A DNA stretch of 64,000 nt from Coniella vitis (taxonomy: Eukaryota > Ascomycota > Sordariomycetes > Diaporthales > Schizoparmaceae): NCBI GenBank assembly GCA_011317545.1, contig WUJK01000018.1, positions 124,001 through 188,000 of the forward strand, in the 5' to 3' direction. Every line of letters starts with the position of its first letter. The first letter of the stretch is position 1. The translations under genes and the position numbers were made by a program. Positions 50,101 to 61,000 of the stretch are shown here, one piece after another. Below the pieces are notes generated by a model that made no database searches, was not told the DNA's origin, and worked only from the letters and a program-made list of their open reading frames with translations.

Positions 50101-51739
50101 ACCACGATATCCGATGGTGCAGGGCAACAATATCTAACCAATATGTCTTTTGTGTATGTATGAATGATCCTACAGAGCGCGCATCGCAGTGAAGTATCGT
50201 CCTAGAGTCGTCAAAGTTCGTGACTTCGTGGAGTTCAACCCTTGTAAATTGCTTCCCCTATGTTTTTTTTTTTTTGGTGTCAATCTTTTGATGCTTGGTC
50301 CTTCACTTTGGACTTTTATGATTTGCAAATCGTGTAGGCGTATTCTGTAGCCCTTCGAAGCCAGCCAGCCAAGACTAGACATATGATACTCTCTCTCTCT
50401 AAGACTATCTGTCTTCCCAAAACCCCTAGCAAACAATATCGTGGCCCCTTGTCCAATAGACAGTAATATCGATGATAACAACAACAACAACAACAAAAAA
50501 CAGCAACGCTTGAGCAGCAGGCTTTTGTACTGTACATTTTCAACCTCGGCCAACGTGCCTCTTCCTCCCCCCCTTGTTTGCTTTTCTTGCGGTACCCTTT
50601 CCGGTAACCTGCCTTCTGTTTCTACTACTTTTGCCGCACTCCATCACTCACTCACTCACTACCTTCCACGCACTCTTTGCCCCCCCCCCCCATAACCCAA
50701 TCTCCAGACACACTCGCCTCCCGATCCAACCGGAAACAAACCCAAGCAGCCACTCCCCTCTTTCGGTTCCACACAGCAGAAGAGTAGCGATGCAACCAGC
50801 TCGACCCGATCAAGTCACCAATGTACGCGAACCCACCCATCCTTTTCTCCGGGCCCTGTGGCTGTCGGCTTTGCTCACTCGCTCGCTCGCTTGCTTGCTT
50901 CCGTCCCTGCTTTGTTGTGAGTAGGGTACAGCTCGGTGCCCCCCCCCCGGAGGCTTGAACGATGTATCTTGACCTTGACCTTGACCAATCGTGAGAGAGC
51001 AGAGCAGAGCTTAGCTTTCCCCATTGACCGACCACCTGGGGTATTATCTTGTGTTGGACTGATGCCAGCAGCCACACACCCCTGTGCGCCTTTTGCCGCC
51101 CAGCCATGCCATGCCGTCTTGGGCGTAGCATGATGTGATTCTGGTCTGATTGCTTTCAAAAGCCCTTCTTTTCTGTTTTCAGGGGTGGGGGGGGGGCGTG
51201 CGGCCAACTGTGGAAAGAGTGTGAATTGGGTATGGTCTGGGTCTGGGTCTTGGTCAGTCAGTGGCGCTGGAAGTTGATCAAAGGATGAATGGATGGATGA
51301 GATGGGATGTTGAAGACGGCGTTGTTGGGTTACAGGATTTCTCACGTTCGTTTCCGTTTCTTTTTTTTTTCTTTTGTTTGTTTGTTTGTTTCTTCCCAAG
51401 ACATGTACGTGAGAAGATTGCTTGCTGTCGTGGCCATGGGCTGCGTACATTCAATTGTGAAATCGGGGAAACGAAAACACACATTGTCCAGGTGAGAGGT
51501 CTGCAAACAGAATGAATGGCCTGGAAGGATCAGCAGCCATCGTCATATGACGGGGCTCACTGGCCAATTCCTGCGGGAGAAACTCTAGACAAAGGCGAAC
51601 GAAAAACGAAGCAGACAGGATGCGTCAGGATGGGATGGACAGGTGTTCATTTTTTTCTTTTTGGTCTGTACTTTGAGCCTCACATCTTCACGGTCTTCTC
51701 AGGAGCATGGAGACGAGCAGCTCTGTTGAAACAATATTT

Positions 51740-54700
51740 TTCTTTTTGAAACTTGTATTATCTAGACACTCGAGTATCAAATTCGATGACGTATATATGA
51801 AAAGATATCCAAATATACCATGATCCGTTATATGGCATTCGTCATATTATATTTCAAGCATTGAGTTCCACTTAATATATCCATCAATCTGTATTTGTAT
51901 CCCCACATCTGCTTTATTCATTGTCCATGGCAGACCACCGCTTGGGGCGGCAATGAGCAAAGAGACAGTGTTCTTGTCTGTTGATATTCATACTCCCCAA
52001 GTCTCATTGTTGAAAGCTATCCTATCAACCCAAGCTGTCAAATAGATACAAGTCAGCTCACATTGCAGACTGACACCATGACGCAGTTCGGTAACGCCAC
52101 CATGAAAACCACTGCCAATGGATACCATTAACGTAACGTTGTAAGCGAATCGCCACTTCATAATGCATTCCTCACTCACCTGCTGCTGCTGCTTAATCTA
52201 TATCTATAGTTTTTGTACCTTGAGTAGCATTGCTGGCCCAACGGTATATTAAAAGATCCGTCCCATCAGGATCAAGTTTTGCACGTAAGTACATAAACCG
52301 GCCAGGTATAAATCTTGAGCGTACAGGAAGAAACAATCTCAAGATGTAGCGCTGTTAACTAGCAACAGCCTACCTGGTGGCGTGTATCCTCCTCGTTTAT
52401 TTACAATTAATTATATCTCGGTAATATAGACCTACCACATGAGCAAACGTATCAGGTTGCGAGTATCCGTTGTGTTGAGCTTTCTTGCTTCTTTTCGCAT
52501 GATGTTATCAGGACTCATATTGCTATGGCTCACTTGACGCGCTTGTCTGATCCTTCCACCCAGCGAATACTTCAAGAACATGGGGACAACTAAAAGTCTT
52601 CTAAATGCCCTTCATATCCATGCTACGGTCCAGACCTTCGACTTCACGCTCCTCACTCTATCAACGTAAAAATCCCACGGAAATTGCAAGAAAGGAGAGA
52701 TTTCAACTGCATCCTTTTTTCTATACTCATGCCTCAGATAACAGGCAGTAAAAGCCGTCCACGTGCTACTGCCTTACAAGCAGCCACTCCGAAGCACCAA
52801 TCATCTCATCAAAACAACAACCAAAGGCAGAACCAATGGAACCAAAAATCTCAGCGGACAATGCGGATACTTTACCGTTCTCGTAAGAGGCAGCTTGCTG
52901 AACAAAGGTGCACGAGTTACTGATTTGACATCTTCGATAATAGGGTGAAAAAAAGAGGATTCCATGCTCATAAATATGCAAGGGATATTGTTTAGCTAGT
53001 ATTTTTGTTTGCCTACCTACACGTGAAGTTTATATATCTTGTTTGAGCCCAGAGACTGAATGCACGGTCAATGAGAATGTGTACTTTACCACTCTTAATT
53101 TTCGAGTCCTGTTGTAGGTAGTCAAAGGTGTATACATGTGTGATTATAAACACTAAATTATAACATATCATGCATCTAGTAAATGCTCACTAGAAATACA
53201 ATTCTCGTGGCCACTGCCACAACTATATTTATCAGCTTGCTTACGGATTGATAGTATTCGCGGTCGCTACAGAGGAATGGCCAATAATGATAGGATATAC
53301 GTATCTGGCTTTTCACTTTGTTATCAGCAATAAATAGTCTTCAAATATCTATCAGACTACTCAGTGTACATTTCCATCTCATCTGCATATCGAGACAAAA
53401 GTCAAGACCTTTACTCATTCGAGTTTGGCGGAACGTATATCAGTACAGAGTAATGAGACTCGAAGAACAACCCGAAATCAAGTCAATGTGCGTATTCATT
53501 CCTGCTCTCATCATCGATGGTAGACACTGCATTTTGCATTTGTTTCCCTTCAATATTAGTAGATATCAATAGATTCAGGTATTTGAGGACATGTAAGCGG
53601 AAAAGATCAGTTCAGCACACCATATATAGTACCATCTATTTATCGATACATACCATTATTACATCTTCAACTACCACATATAAAAGCCTCAACTCTCTTG
53701 AAGATATCATTACACACACCAGGAAGCACTCATAACCATTTCCAAGCACCCCTCTCCCACTCATCATTGCTCAAACCCAAATTCAGACCAATCCTGTCCA
53801 AGTTGCCACTTTCCCACTTTGCCGATGAATCCAATGAAGATCACGGTGAAAGCAGTATTAGGCATACTAACGCATACAATCACTCCTAAAGCACTCGAGC
53901 ATACAAGCAAGCATACAGGAGTTCTAAGCTCGTGAAGCTACCTTCTAATCAAGCCAGACAAAAACAAATAATAATAAAAAGAAACCCATTGCTTTGTTAA
54001 CATCTTTTCATCATTTTCAAATCTCTCAACCACACATAAGTTATCACAACACACGTAAGCTAGTACCGCACTCATGCAATTCTTAATTCATAATAATAAT
54101 TCAAACATTCTCAACAGAGTCAAGTTTCCTTTTATGAATTATACCCTCAAGGCTTAATTCTCAGCAATCTTGCTCCTAACAAACAAATTATAGATACATT
54201 CTCCGCCACTGCTTTCACAGTAACATAAAACTCATCCAGCCAACCTACCTTTTTTCCCACCATCCACCCACACTAAAAACAACACCAAGCAAGCTGGTAA
54301 AAAGCATACCCAAAATGAATAAAGTGTGCGTACAGAGTACCTGCTGCTCAATTCACAGCCCTGAGTCTATACCATCAACTTAAAACGCTAGGAAGCCTGC
54401 CATTCGTTGGGTTTTGTTCAGATAAATCAAGTCAGTAGCAGCAATATTTGAAGTTGTCCAGAGTATAAACCTAAAGTTGCACTGGTTCTTTTTGATCTCG
54501 AGTTATAACCTGTTCAACAGGTACATATAAGCCCAGAAAATGTATGATAACAACAAGCTGAAAACATAAACGGATTATAATCCGACTTTTTGTACTTTTG
54601 AGCAGAATGGTTAGTTCCGCAACAGTCCACCCAGTTATGAAAGACAAAGGAACAACCACAAGAAGAAGGTGAAGAAAAACGGAGCAAGACCACACGTTCT

Positions 54701-54860
54701 GCGGATTCGAGATGGGAATGCGCATCAGGTAGGTTTTCTGGTTCATTCAAGCATTTATCTTTTTCATTGTAGTCATGTAATACCCTTGATGCGCGCGTCC
54801 AACTCTGAGAAATCATTCCGATAACTTTGCTTGCCAAGACCTAAGCGAAGGAGATACAGT
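51740..54860. other. AT-rich stretch without open frames
   Basis: Clearly richer in A and T than the sequence on both sides, with many TA steps and no frame above about 107 codons on either strand. It ends at the 3' end of the trehalose-complex gene. It may be an old repeat decayed by repeat-induced point mutation, or an unusual 3' spacer. No terminal repeats, transposase or reverse-transcriptase remnant could be seen. Confidence 0.5.
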
Positions 54861-54920
54861 GATAGAAACTTTGATCCTTCTCTGGCAACCTTGCCCTCCC
54901 CTCTCTCTTTTAGTAATTAT

Positions 54921-57900
54921 TCACAATGACACGCTCGATGATGAAGCAAGCTTTTGCAAAACCATCAACACACCACTCACACCCTGCGTCAGGGTCGACG
55001 AGGCCTCGGTATTCCGGTTGCCCAAGCTCACAGTCACCACCTCTTTGACCAACTTCTCCTCGCCTAGTGTGTTGGCCCAGCGAAAGACTTTCTCGTCATC
55101 TCTGCCGTCACCCACCACCATGAGGAAATCCACACTGCTCTTGTGTGTCTCATCAGCAGGGAGGCGTGCCTGGAGGTCAGCAAAAATCTTTTCGGCGGCT
55201 GTGCTCTTGGTCCAGTCCACGGGCTCTACTATTATCGACCCGTCAGTGGGGATGGCGTGCACGCGTTGCTCTTCGCAGGCATCATTGATGTGCGAGGCAC
55301 AATCGCTCGCCTGGCTGACGGCGTGCTCCCAGTTCTCGGCACTCTTGTAGTGGAAGATGAGACTGCAGCGACGCTCCTCAATCTCAGCGCCCGGCGTGCG
55401 CTCCAGGTAGTAGTTGAGTATGCCCTTGACCGACTCCTTCCACGCCCGGATGTGCTCTGGGTCTGCCATCTCGGTCCAGGCATCGCTGCCGCAGTCCTTG
55501 AGGAAACATCCATTCTCGGCAATGAGGCCTAAGTTGGGAACCCTGCGGAAGAGGCGGTCCAGCTCCTCGGGACGGCGTCCAGACATGACATAGACAGTAT
55601 TGCGTTCATCCAAAAGCAATTCATTAAGTACATCCAAAGTTCGCTGTGTCGTTATGTCGTTAGCTATGCGGCTGAGACGGCGGCGGCCGGCTAGGAACGC
55701 CTTGGGCTTGGTAGTAGTTGTATTCTTAGAGATATTTGTCAAAAAGAAAAAGAAATATATAAAAAAAAGTATTCGTCTTAATTTCTCCGCTATGCGGAAA
55801 GAATTTCACTTACCTGGGGGCTAGATGGGATGATCTGGTTGACCGGTCCCCAGTTGACCAAGGTGTTTTCATAGTCGAGGATGAACAGGCGGCGCGCACT
55901 GCTCGTGTATCGTCGCGTGAGGCTCGTCACATTCAGACGGGGCACTGATGTCTGGTCGTGGCGGTGCTGCTCGTTATGGGCACGGTCCAGGCGCATCATC
56001 AGCTCCGTGAACCAGTGCGAGCCCGTGTGTTGCGAGACGCATTTGTGCAAGTTGGTCCACCGCTCTTCCTTTTCGGTATTGCCCATGTTAAGGGACTTTG
56101 CAATGGCATTGGCGCAAGCTCTATAATCCCAAGGGTTGACGGAAAGCTCGTTGTCGTTGAACAAGGACGCCGTGCCGGTAAATTCGGACAAGATAAGCGA
56201 GCCGTGCTTCTTCTCGTTCAAGAACTTGCCATCTTGGCAGTACAAATACTCGTGGGATGTCAAATTCATGCCTTCGCGCTGCGATGTAATCATCAGAGCA
56301 TCGGCAATGGTGAGCAAAGCGAGGTATTGACCATAGTCAATGTCCTGCTTCAGATAGACAACGGGCTGGTAGGCGAGGTTTGCATATGCGGAGTTGATGC
56401 GAGTAACAATATCGCTCACGGTCGCATCGAGCTCCGACTTTTCGCTCGACGCCAGAGCCACCTGGATGAGGATGACATTGCCGCGCCACTCGGGGTGGGT
56501 GTTGAGGAAGAGCTCATAGGACAGCAGCTTCTGACGCACACCACGAACGTGGTCCAGCTTGTCGCGAGCGACAATGAGCTTCTTGCCAGCGTAGCGCTCT
56601 CGTAGCACGTCGAGCCACTTTTGCACCTTGGGATCATCGCGGTGCTCGTTAAGCTGGACTGGATCTATGCCAATGGGCAGGTTAACGACGTCGACAAAGC
56701 GGTCATCGAGTTGCAAACCGTCTGGGTTTGCCTCTGCGTTGAGCAGCCGGCTGCAAGTCTGCAAAAAGTGTCGCGTGTATTCGTGAATCTGGAATCCAAT
56801 CAGGTTGGCGCCCAGCATGCCTTCCAAAAGCTCCTTGCGGACGGCCAAGCATCGAAAGACCTCGGACGATGGAAAGGCAACGTGCAAGAAGAAGCCGATC
56901 TTGGCCTCGGGCAGCTTTTGGCGAATCATGCCTGGCACCAGAAGCAAGTGGTAGTCGTGGACCCAAATGACATCACCCTTCTTCCAGTTCTTGATAATCT
57001 TGTCGGCAAAGGCTCGGTTCACATTAACATAGTGCTTGTACGAGTGATCTTCATAGGCTTTGCTCTTGGGGTTGTCGGGCAGCTGGTAGTGGAAGACGGG
57101 CCAGAGGATCTGCTTGCAGAAATGCGAGTAGTGACCGTCAAAGTCCTTGTCGCTGCAAAAGACAGTGAGCATGTCAAACTCGGTGGCCAGACGGTCCTCA
57201 ATGTCCTGCTTCTGCTGTGTGCCCTCGAGGGCGTCTGTCGGCATGCCGAGGGAGCCCACCCACGTCACCTCGTCGACCTTGCCCTCGCGCGCTGCGGCCT
57301 CTGCAGCATGGCGCAAGCCGCCGTTGCCCTGATCAGCATTGACAATGTTCCAATCGGCGCTTGCAAACACGCGGTCATGGCTGTCGCTTCGGGACAGTGC
57401 CCTGGGCTGCACAATGCCCTGGCGTCCCAGCTCTTGTGCCTTTGCCTTCAATTGCTTGTTGTGCTCGAGGACGGAGGCTGGTGGCGGGGTGTGTGCGCGG
57501 GACGCAGGCTGGTCGCTGCGTCTGCCCCATACCGGCGAGCCCTGGTAGCCCGGTGTAGCTTCGCTTTTCTCCAAAGTCTCGCCGTCTTTCGAGTCGCAAG
57601 GGTAATGAATTCGCAGGCCGTCCTCGTTTGTAAAGATGTCGCCTGGTGGCTTGGATTCAGTCGGTGTGTCTGGTGGCGTTATATCCTCCTGCGAGCCTGG
57701 GAAGAGCGTCGGTTGCCTTTGAACGGTAGGCCTGGCCTTGGCGGCCTCGGGAAGGAGTCTGGTATTCCTGGCAGGAGCGCCAGGGAGGGTAAAGTGGACG
57801 GTCTTTGGTAGGAAGCTGTCTCACGAAGCAAGTCTCATCAGCAACCACCGAGCAAAAATGGCAGGCAAAGAAAACCTATCACCGGGTCGACAATGACGTA

Positions 57901-58051
57901 GAGGAGCCAATGTGGGTCTTGGTGGTTAGACTGTGAGCCCTGCCCACTCCATCCAACCGGATGCAGAGGGCTGAGGCTGGCTGCGGGCACAGAAGGGCGC
58001 GAGGGGCCACACGAGCGAGTGGACTCACAGAGAAGCAATGAAGACCGTCAT
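54921..58051 (-). CDS. Trehalose-synthase complex regulatory subunit (Tps3/Tsl1-like)
   Basis: Three exons: 58051-58029 (encoding MTVFIASL), 57815-55814 and 55643-54921, all in phase, giving 915 residues. The protein has a Pro/Ser-rich N-terminal part, a GT20 trehalose-6-phosphate-synthase domain (about residues 120-590) with VIWVHDYHLLLVPGM and REGMNLTSHEYLYCQ, then a HAD-type trehalose-phosphatase domain. The basic pair of active synthases, RLDYIKG, is here KLDHVRG, and the phosphatase nucleophile motif DYDGT is DYENT, while GDGRDDE is kept. This fits the non-catalytic scaffold subunits that stabilise and regulate the Tps1-Tps2 complex, which makes the stress sugar trehalose in the cytosol. 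The last intron (55644-55813) has a perfect GCTAAC branch site and CACAG acceptor, which decides the exon 3 start against a longer unspliced frame. Confidence 0.92.
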
Positions 58052-61000
58052 GGTGGGCAACAGATGTCGGGTATCTCTGGAGAGAGAGCGAGGAGGGCGG
58101 TTGTTTGTTGGTCGTCAGAAAAAGGTATGGACGGCCAGTCGAGGAAGAAGGCTGGTTGGCTGGGCTGGGCTGGGCTGGGGCCGGGCCTTTTTTTTTCTTC
58201 TTGGTTCCTCTCTTTCTCTAAAAGATGGACGGACAGGTGGGTCTCGGCGGGGTCGGGCTGCTTTTAGGAAAAGGCCGAAGTTTCGAGATTCGAGGTTGCC
58301 ACGATGGCGTAGAAGAAGGGCAGAGACAGGAAGAAAAAAAGAGGAGCGGCAGGCCAAGAATGGAAACCCCGGCTCTGGGTATCGAGATGGTCGTCTTGTG
58401 TGGGGAATTCAAGTCCAGACAGCCAGGAGGGCGAAGCACAGGCGCGGTCGAGCACAGGGATGCTACGTAACTTTATGCTCTTGAGTGATGCAAATTGCCG
58501 GTGAGAACGTAGGAACGGAGGAGCGTCAAAGAAAGGGAGAGGCCGAGGACAAGTGCTGGCTGGCCCAGAAGCTGGGACGGATCGCTGGGGAGGAACGAGA
58601 AAACGAGGATGGATGGCGGATCGGGGCGGTTGCAAGTTTGAGAGGTGGAGAGGTTGGGTTTGGGTTGGCGTTGGCGTTGGAGTTTGGAGCTCTTTCGCAA
58701 GGAAGAATCCGGGACTGGAACTGCTGGCCTGGCACGCGTCTATATCTAATACGGTGTTGCTGCGCTGCGGCTGTCGTGTGCGTGTGCAAACCACTGTGCA
58801 AGGCTCGTGCCGGCAGCCTGCACGCTGACAGGCACGGCCTGGCAAACCTAAAAAGCGGGCCTAAAAAGAGCCTGCGAGTGCTGAACTGGTACGCTACCAG
58901 TGCCAATGCTACGCACCACAGGGCCCCAGGCACGCGCTAAATGGGCAGGGGTGGCAGATGCAGTAGCTTGAACAGGGTTTCCCCGTCTATCAAATGCCGT
59001 CGGACAGGGCTACTTTGATGCGGGAAACCTAAGCGGCTGCTGCTGCTGTCCGTTGCTGCTGCCGTTGCCGGGCGAGAAGTCGCAACCGGAATGCAAGACA
59101 CGCGGCTGCCTTTGTGGCTATGAGCGGCCTTTCTCTGGTTCTGGTCTGGTCTGGTATATCGGCTAGAAAGGGGAAAGAAAGTGGAATTAGCGATCCTATC
59201 ATTTCAAAATACAGCCTGTCCCCGTTGCTTGGGAGTTCGCAGCCCAAAGAGCCAAGAAAGATACGATGTACTATGTAGCACAGTAAGCTGAAAATGCTGC
59301 TGGCTGCAGCGGCGTGCAAGGCCCAGGCCCGGACTCAGACTCAGTAGGCCCAGTGTGACGTAGCGGCAACGCGTCGCACTTGCATTCTTTTCGTTTCCTC
59401 GCCTTTTTTGGAGAAAAGAAAAGGGAAAAAAAAGGTAGTAGTAGGGCCTCTACCCAGAACACGCCAATATTGCAAGCCACATTTGGATTGGAAAAGACGC
59501 AAAGAAAAGAAGGAAAATGGCGTCGTGCTGCCAAAACCCTCGCCTCAATCATTCACTCACCGGGTGTGTCTCAGCCTGTGCATTCAAGTTGCTCAGTCTG
59601 GAGTGTGAAATGTTGCCACGTCCGCGGTGGAGGGTTGGGAACAGGCCGTCGATGGAAAGTAGAAGTTGGAGCGACGAAAATAAGAAACCCGAATAAAATA
59701 AAAAGAGGCAAATGGGCAACGGGAAGGTAGCGGTCGTTTCTTCTCGATCCAGCGGTCGAATGTTTTTATACTGTACATAGCACTCCAGACGACGCGATTC
59801 TGTGCCTTTTAGACTAATGCCAAGCTTATTTATTTCTGTTTTGTTTTCCATGGCAGCGAACACTGTCGAAGCAGCAACAAAGTCAACATAGCAAAGAAGA
59901 AAAACAGGCACCTCTTCGTCATAGGGCATACACAGCAGATCCAGAGCAGAAATCCTTTAGATTATACGGAGGCTTTGGTCCGGCCAACCGTCGGCTCCAT
60001 CGCGCTGCGCCAATGATGTCACATTTCCCTTTTTTTTTTTTTTTGGCTTGATTTTCTGTTGTTGTGTGTTGAGAAACTTCTAGCGACTCCAGTCCACCAC
60101 CACCCTCAACATCAGCCTATCATCAAAATCTGAAGATGAAAGTAAGGAGTCAGCTTCGCATGGATTCTGTTTTATCTTCCCTCGAACAGATCGCTGATGA
60201 AGGAGAGAATTCGGCCCGGAAATATATCAAGGTGACAGCAGGGATAGGCGGATTGCAGGTAAGGCTGGGACTTGGACTGGCTTTGGGTATTGTTCTTCAC
60301 TGCATCGTACAAGCACTTGAGGTTGGAGAACATCTCAACAGATTACAGAAGCTACTTGTACAATGAGGATGGTAGGTTTCAATTGGTTCTTTTTGATCTT
60401 CTTGATCTCAACAAGCACGCACTTGAGTATAGACCGACCAAGACCACTGTAATGTTTGTCCACGCTCGGAGAGTTGAGTTTGATATCAAGGACAGCAATT
60501 ACACCAACTTCAAGCAACTACTCTACAGCATCTTCTTACCGTAATCACATGAAGCAAGATCGACAGGCCCTCGTTCCCAATCTCGCGTGTGTCAGCGGCC
60601 AGATCTCCGGATCCGCGCACATGTAAGCGTGGTGACGGCTTGCATTTCAAGTTGCTTGTGTGTCCAGGCCCACAGGTATTCCCAACCTGTCGGATGCACT
60701 GTCTTACTATGTACAGGCCGGCCACCCCATCATTCACCCATCCATCAACTCGACAGCAATCGTGTTGAGTATTACATGTGACTGAGAGGAGTAAGACGGC
60801 CAAACACATGGATATCGACAATCTCACCTTTCAACGTCGATCGATCCTTTGACACGGACCTTTTTGCCCGCAGTATGGGTGGTTGCTTTCTGGACAATAG
60901 AAGAGCAAGCCTACGATGCCACATAGTAGCTTCACCATGTTCCTTTTGTGGTGTTGAACAAGCATGATACTGTTCACTCACACAAGATTATGCGGTGTTG

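Larger units (their letters stand above)
38640..54920. other. 16-kb gene-poor region upstream of the Clr5 gene
   Basis: No open frame here exceeds about 205 codons, and none of the longer ones shows a recognisable motif, consistent codon use or in-phase splice partners. The stretch contains pyrimidine-rich tracts (39284-39345, 44405-44475, 49860-49915, 50565-50760), many microsatellites and homopolymers, and clusters of GTAC-rich palindromes. The part from about 51.74 to 54.86 kb is AT-rich and listed separately. Such deserts in ascomycetes often flank developmental regulators and hold long leaders, enhancers or noncoding RNA; that reading is inference. Small intron-rich genes could have been missed; one possible first exon is ATG at 50790 followed by a GTACGC donor-like site at 50823. 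Confidence 0.6.

Noticed and set aside
55644..55742. Extension of trehalose-subunit exon 3 starting at MTNISKN
   Set aside because: A perfect GCTAAC branch site and CACAG acceptor lie at 55644, and the spliced product reads SSPQ-RTLDVLNE, which matches the expected continuous domain; the extra residues do not.
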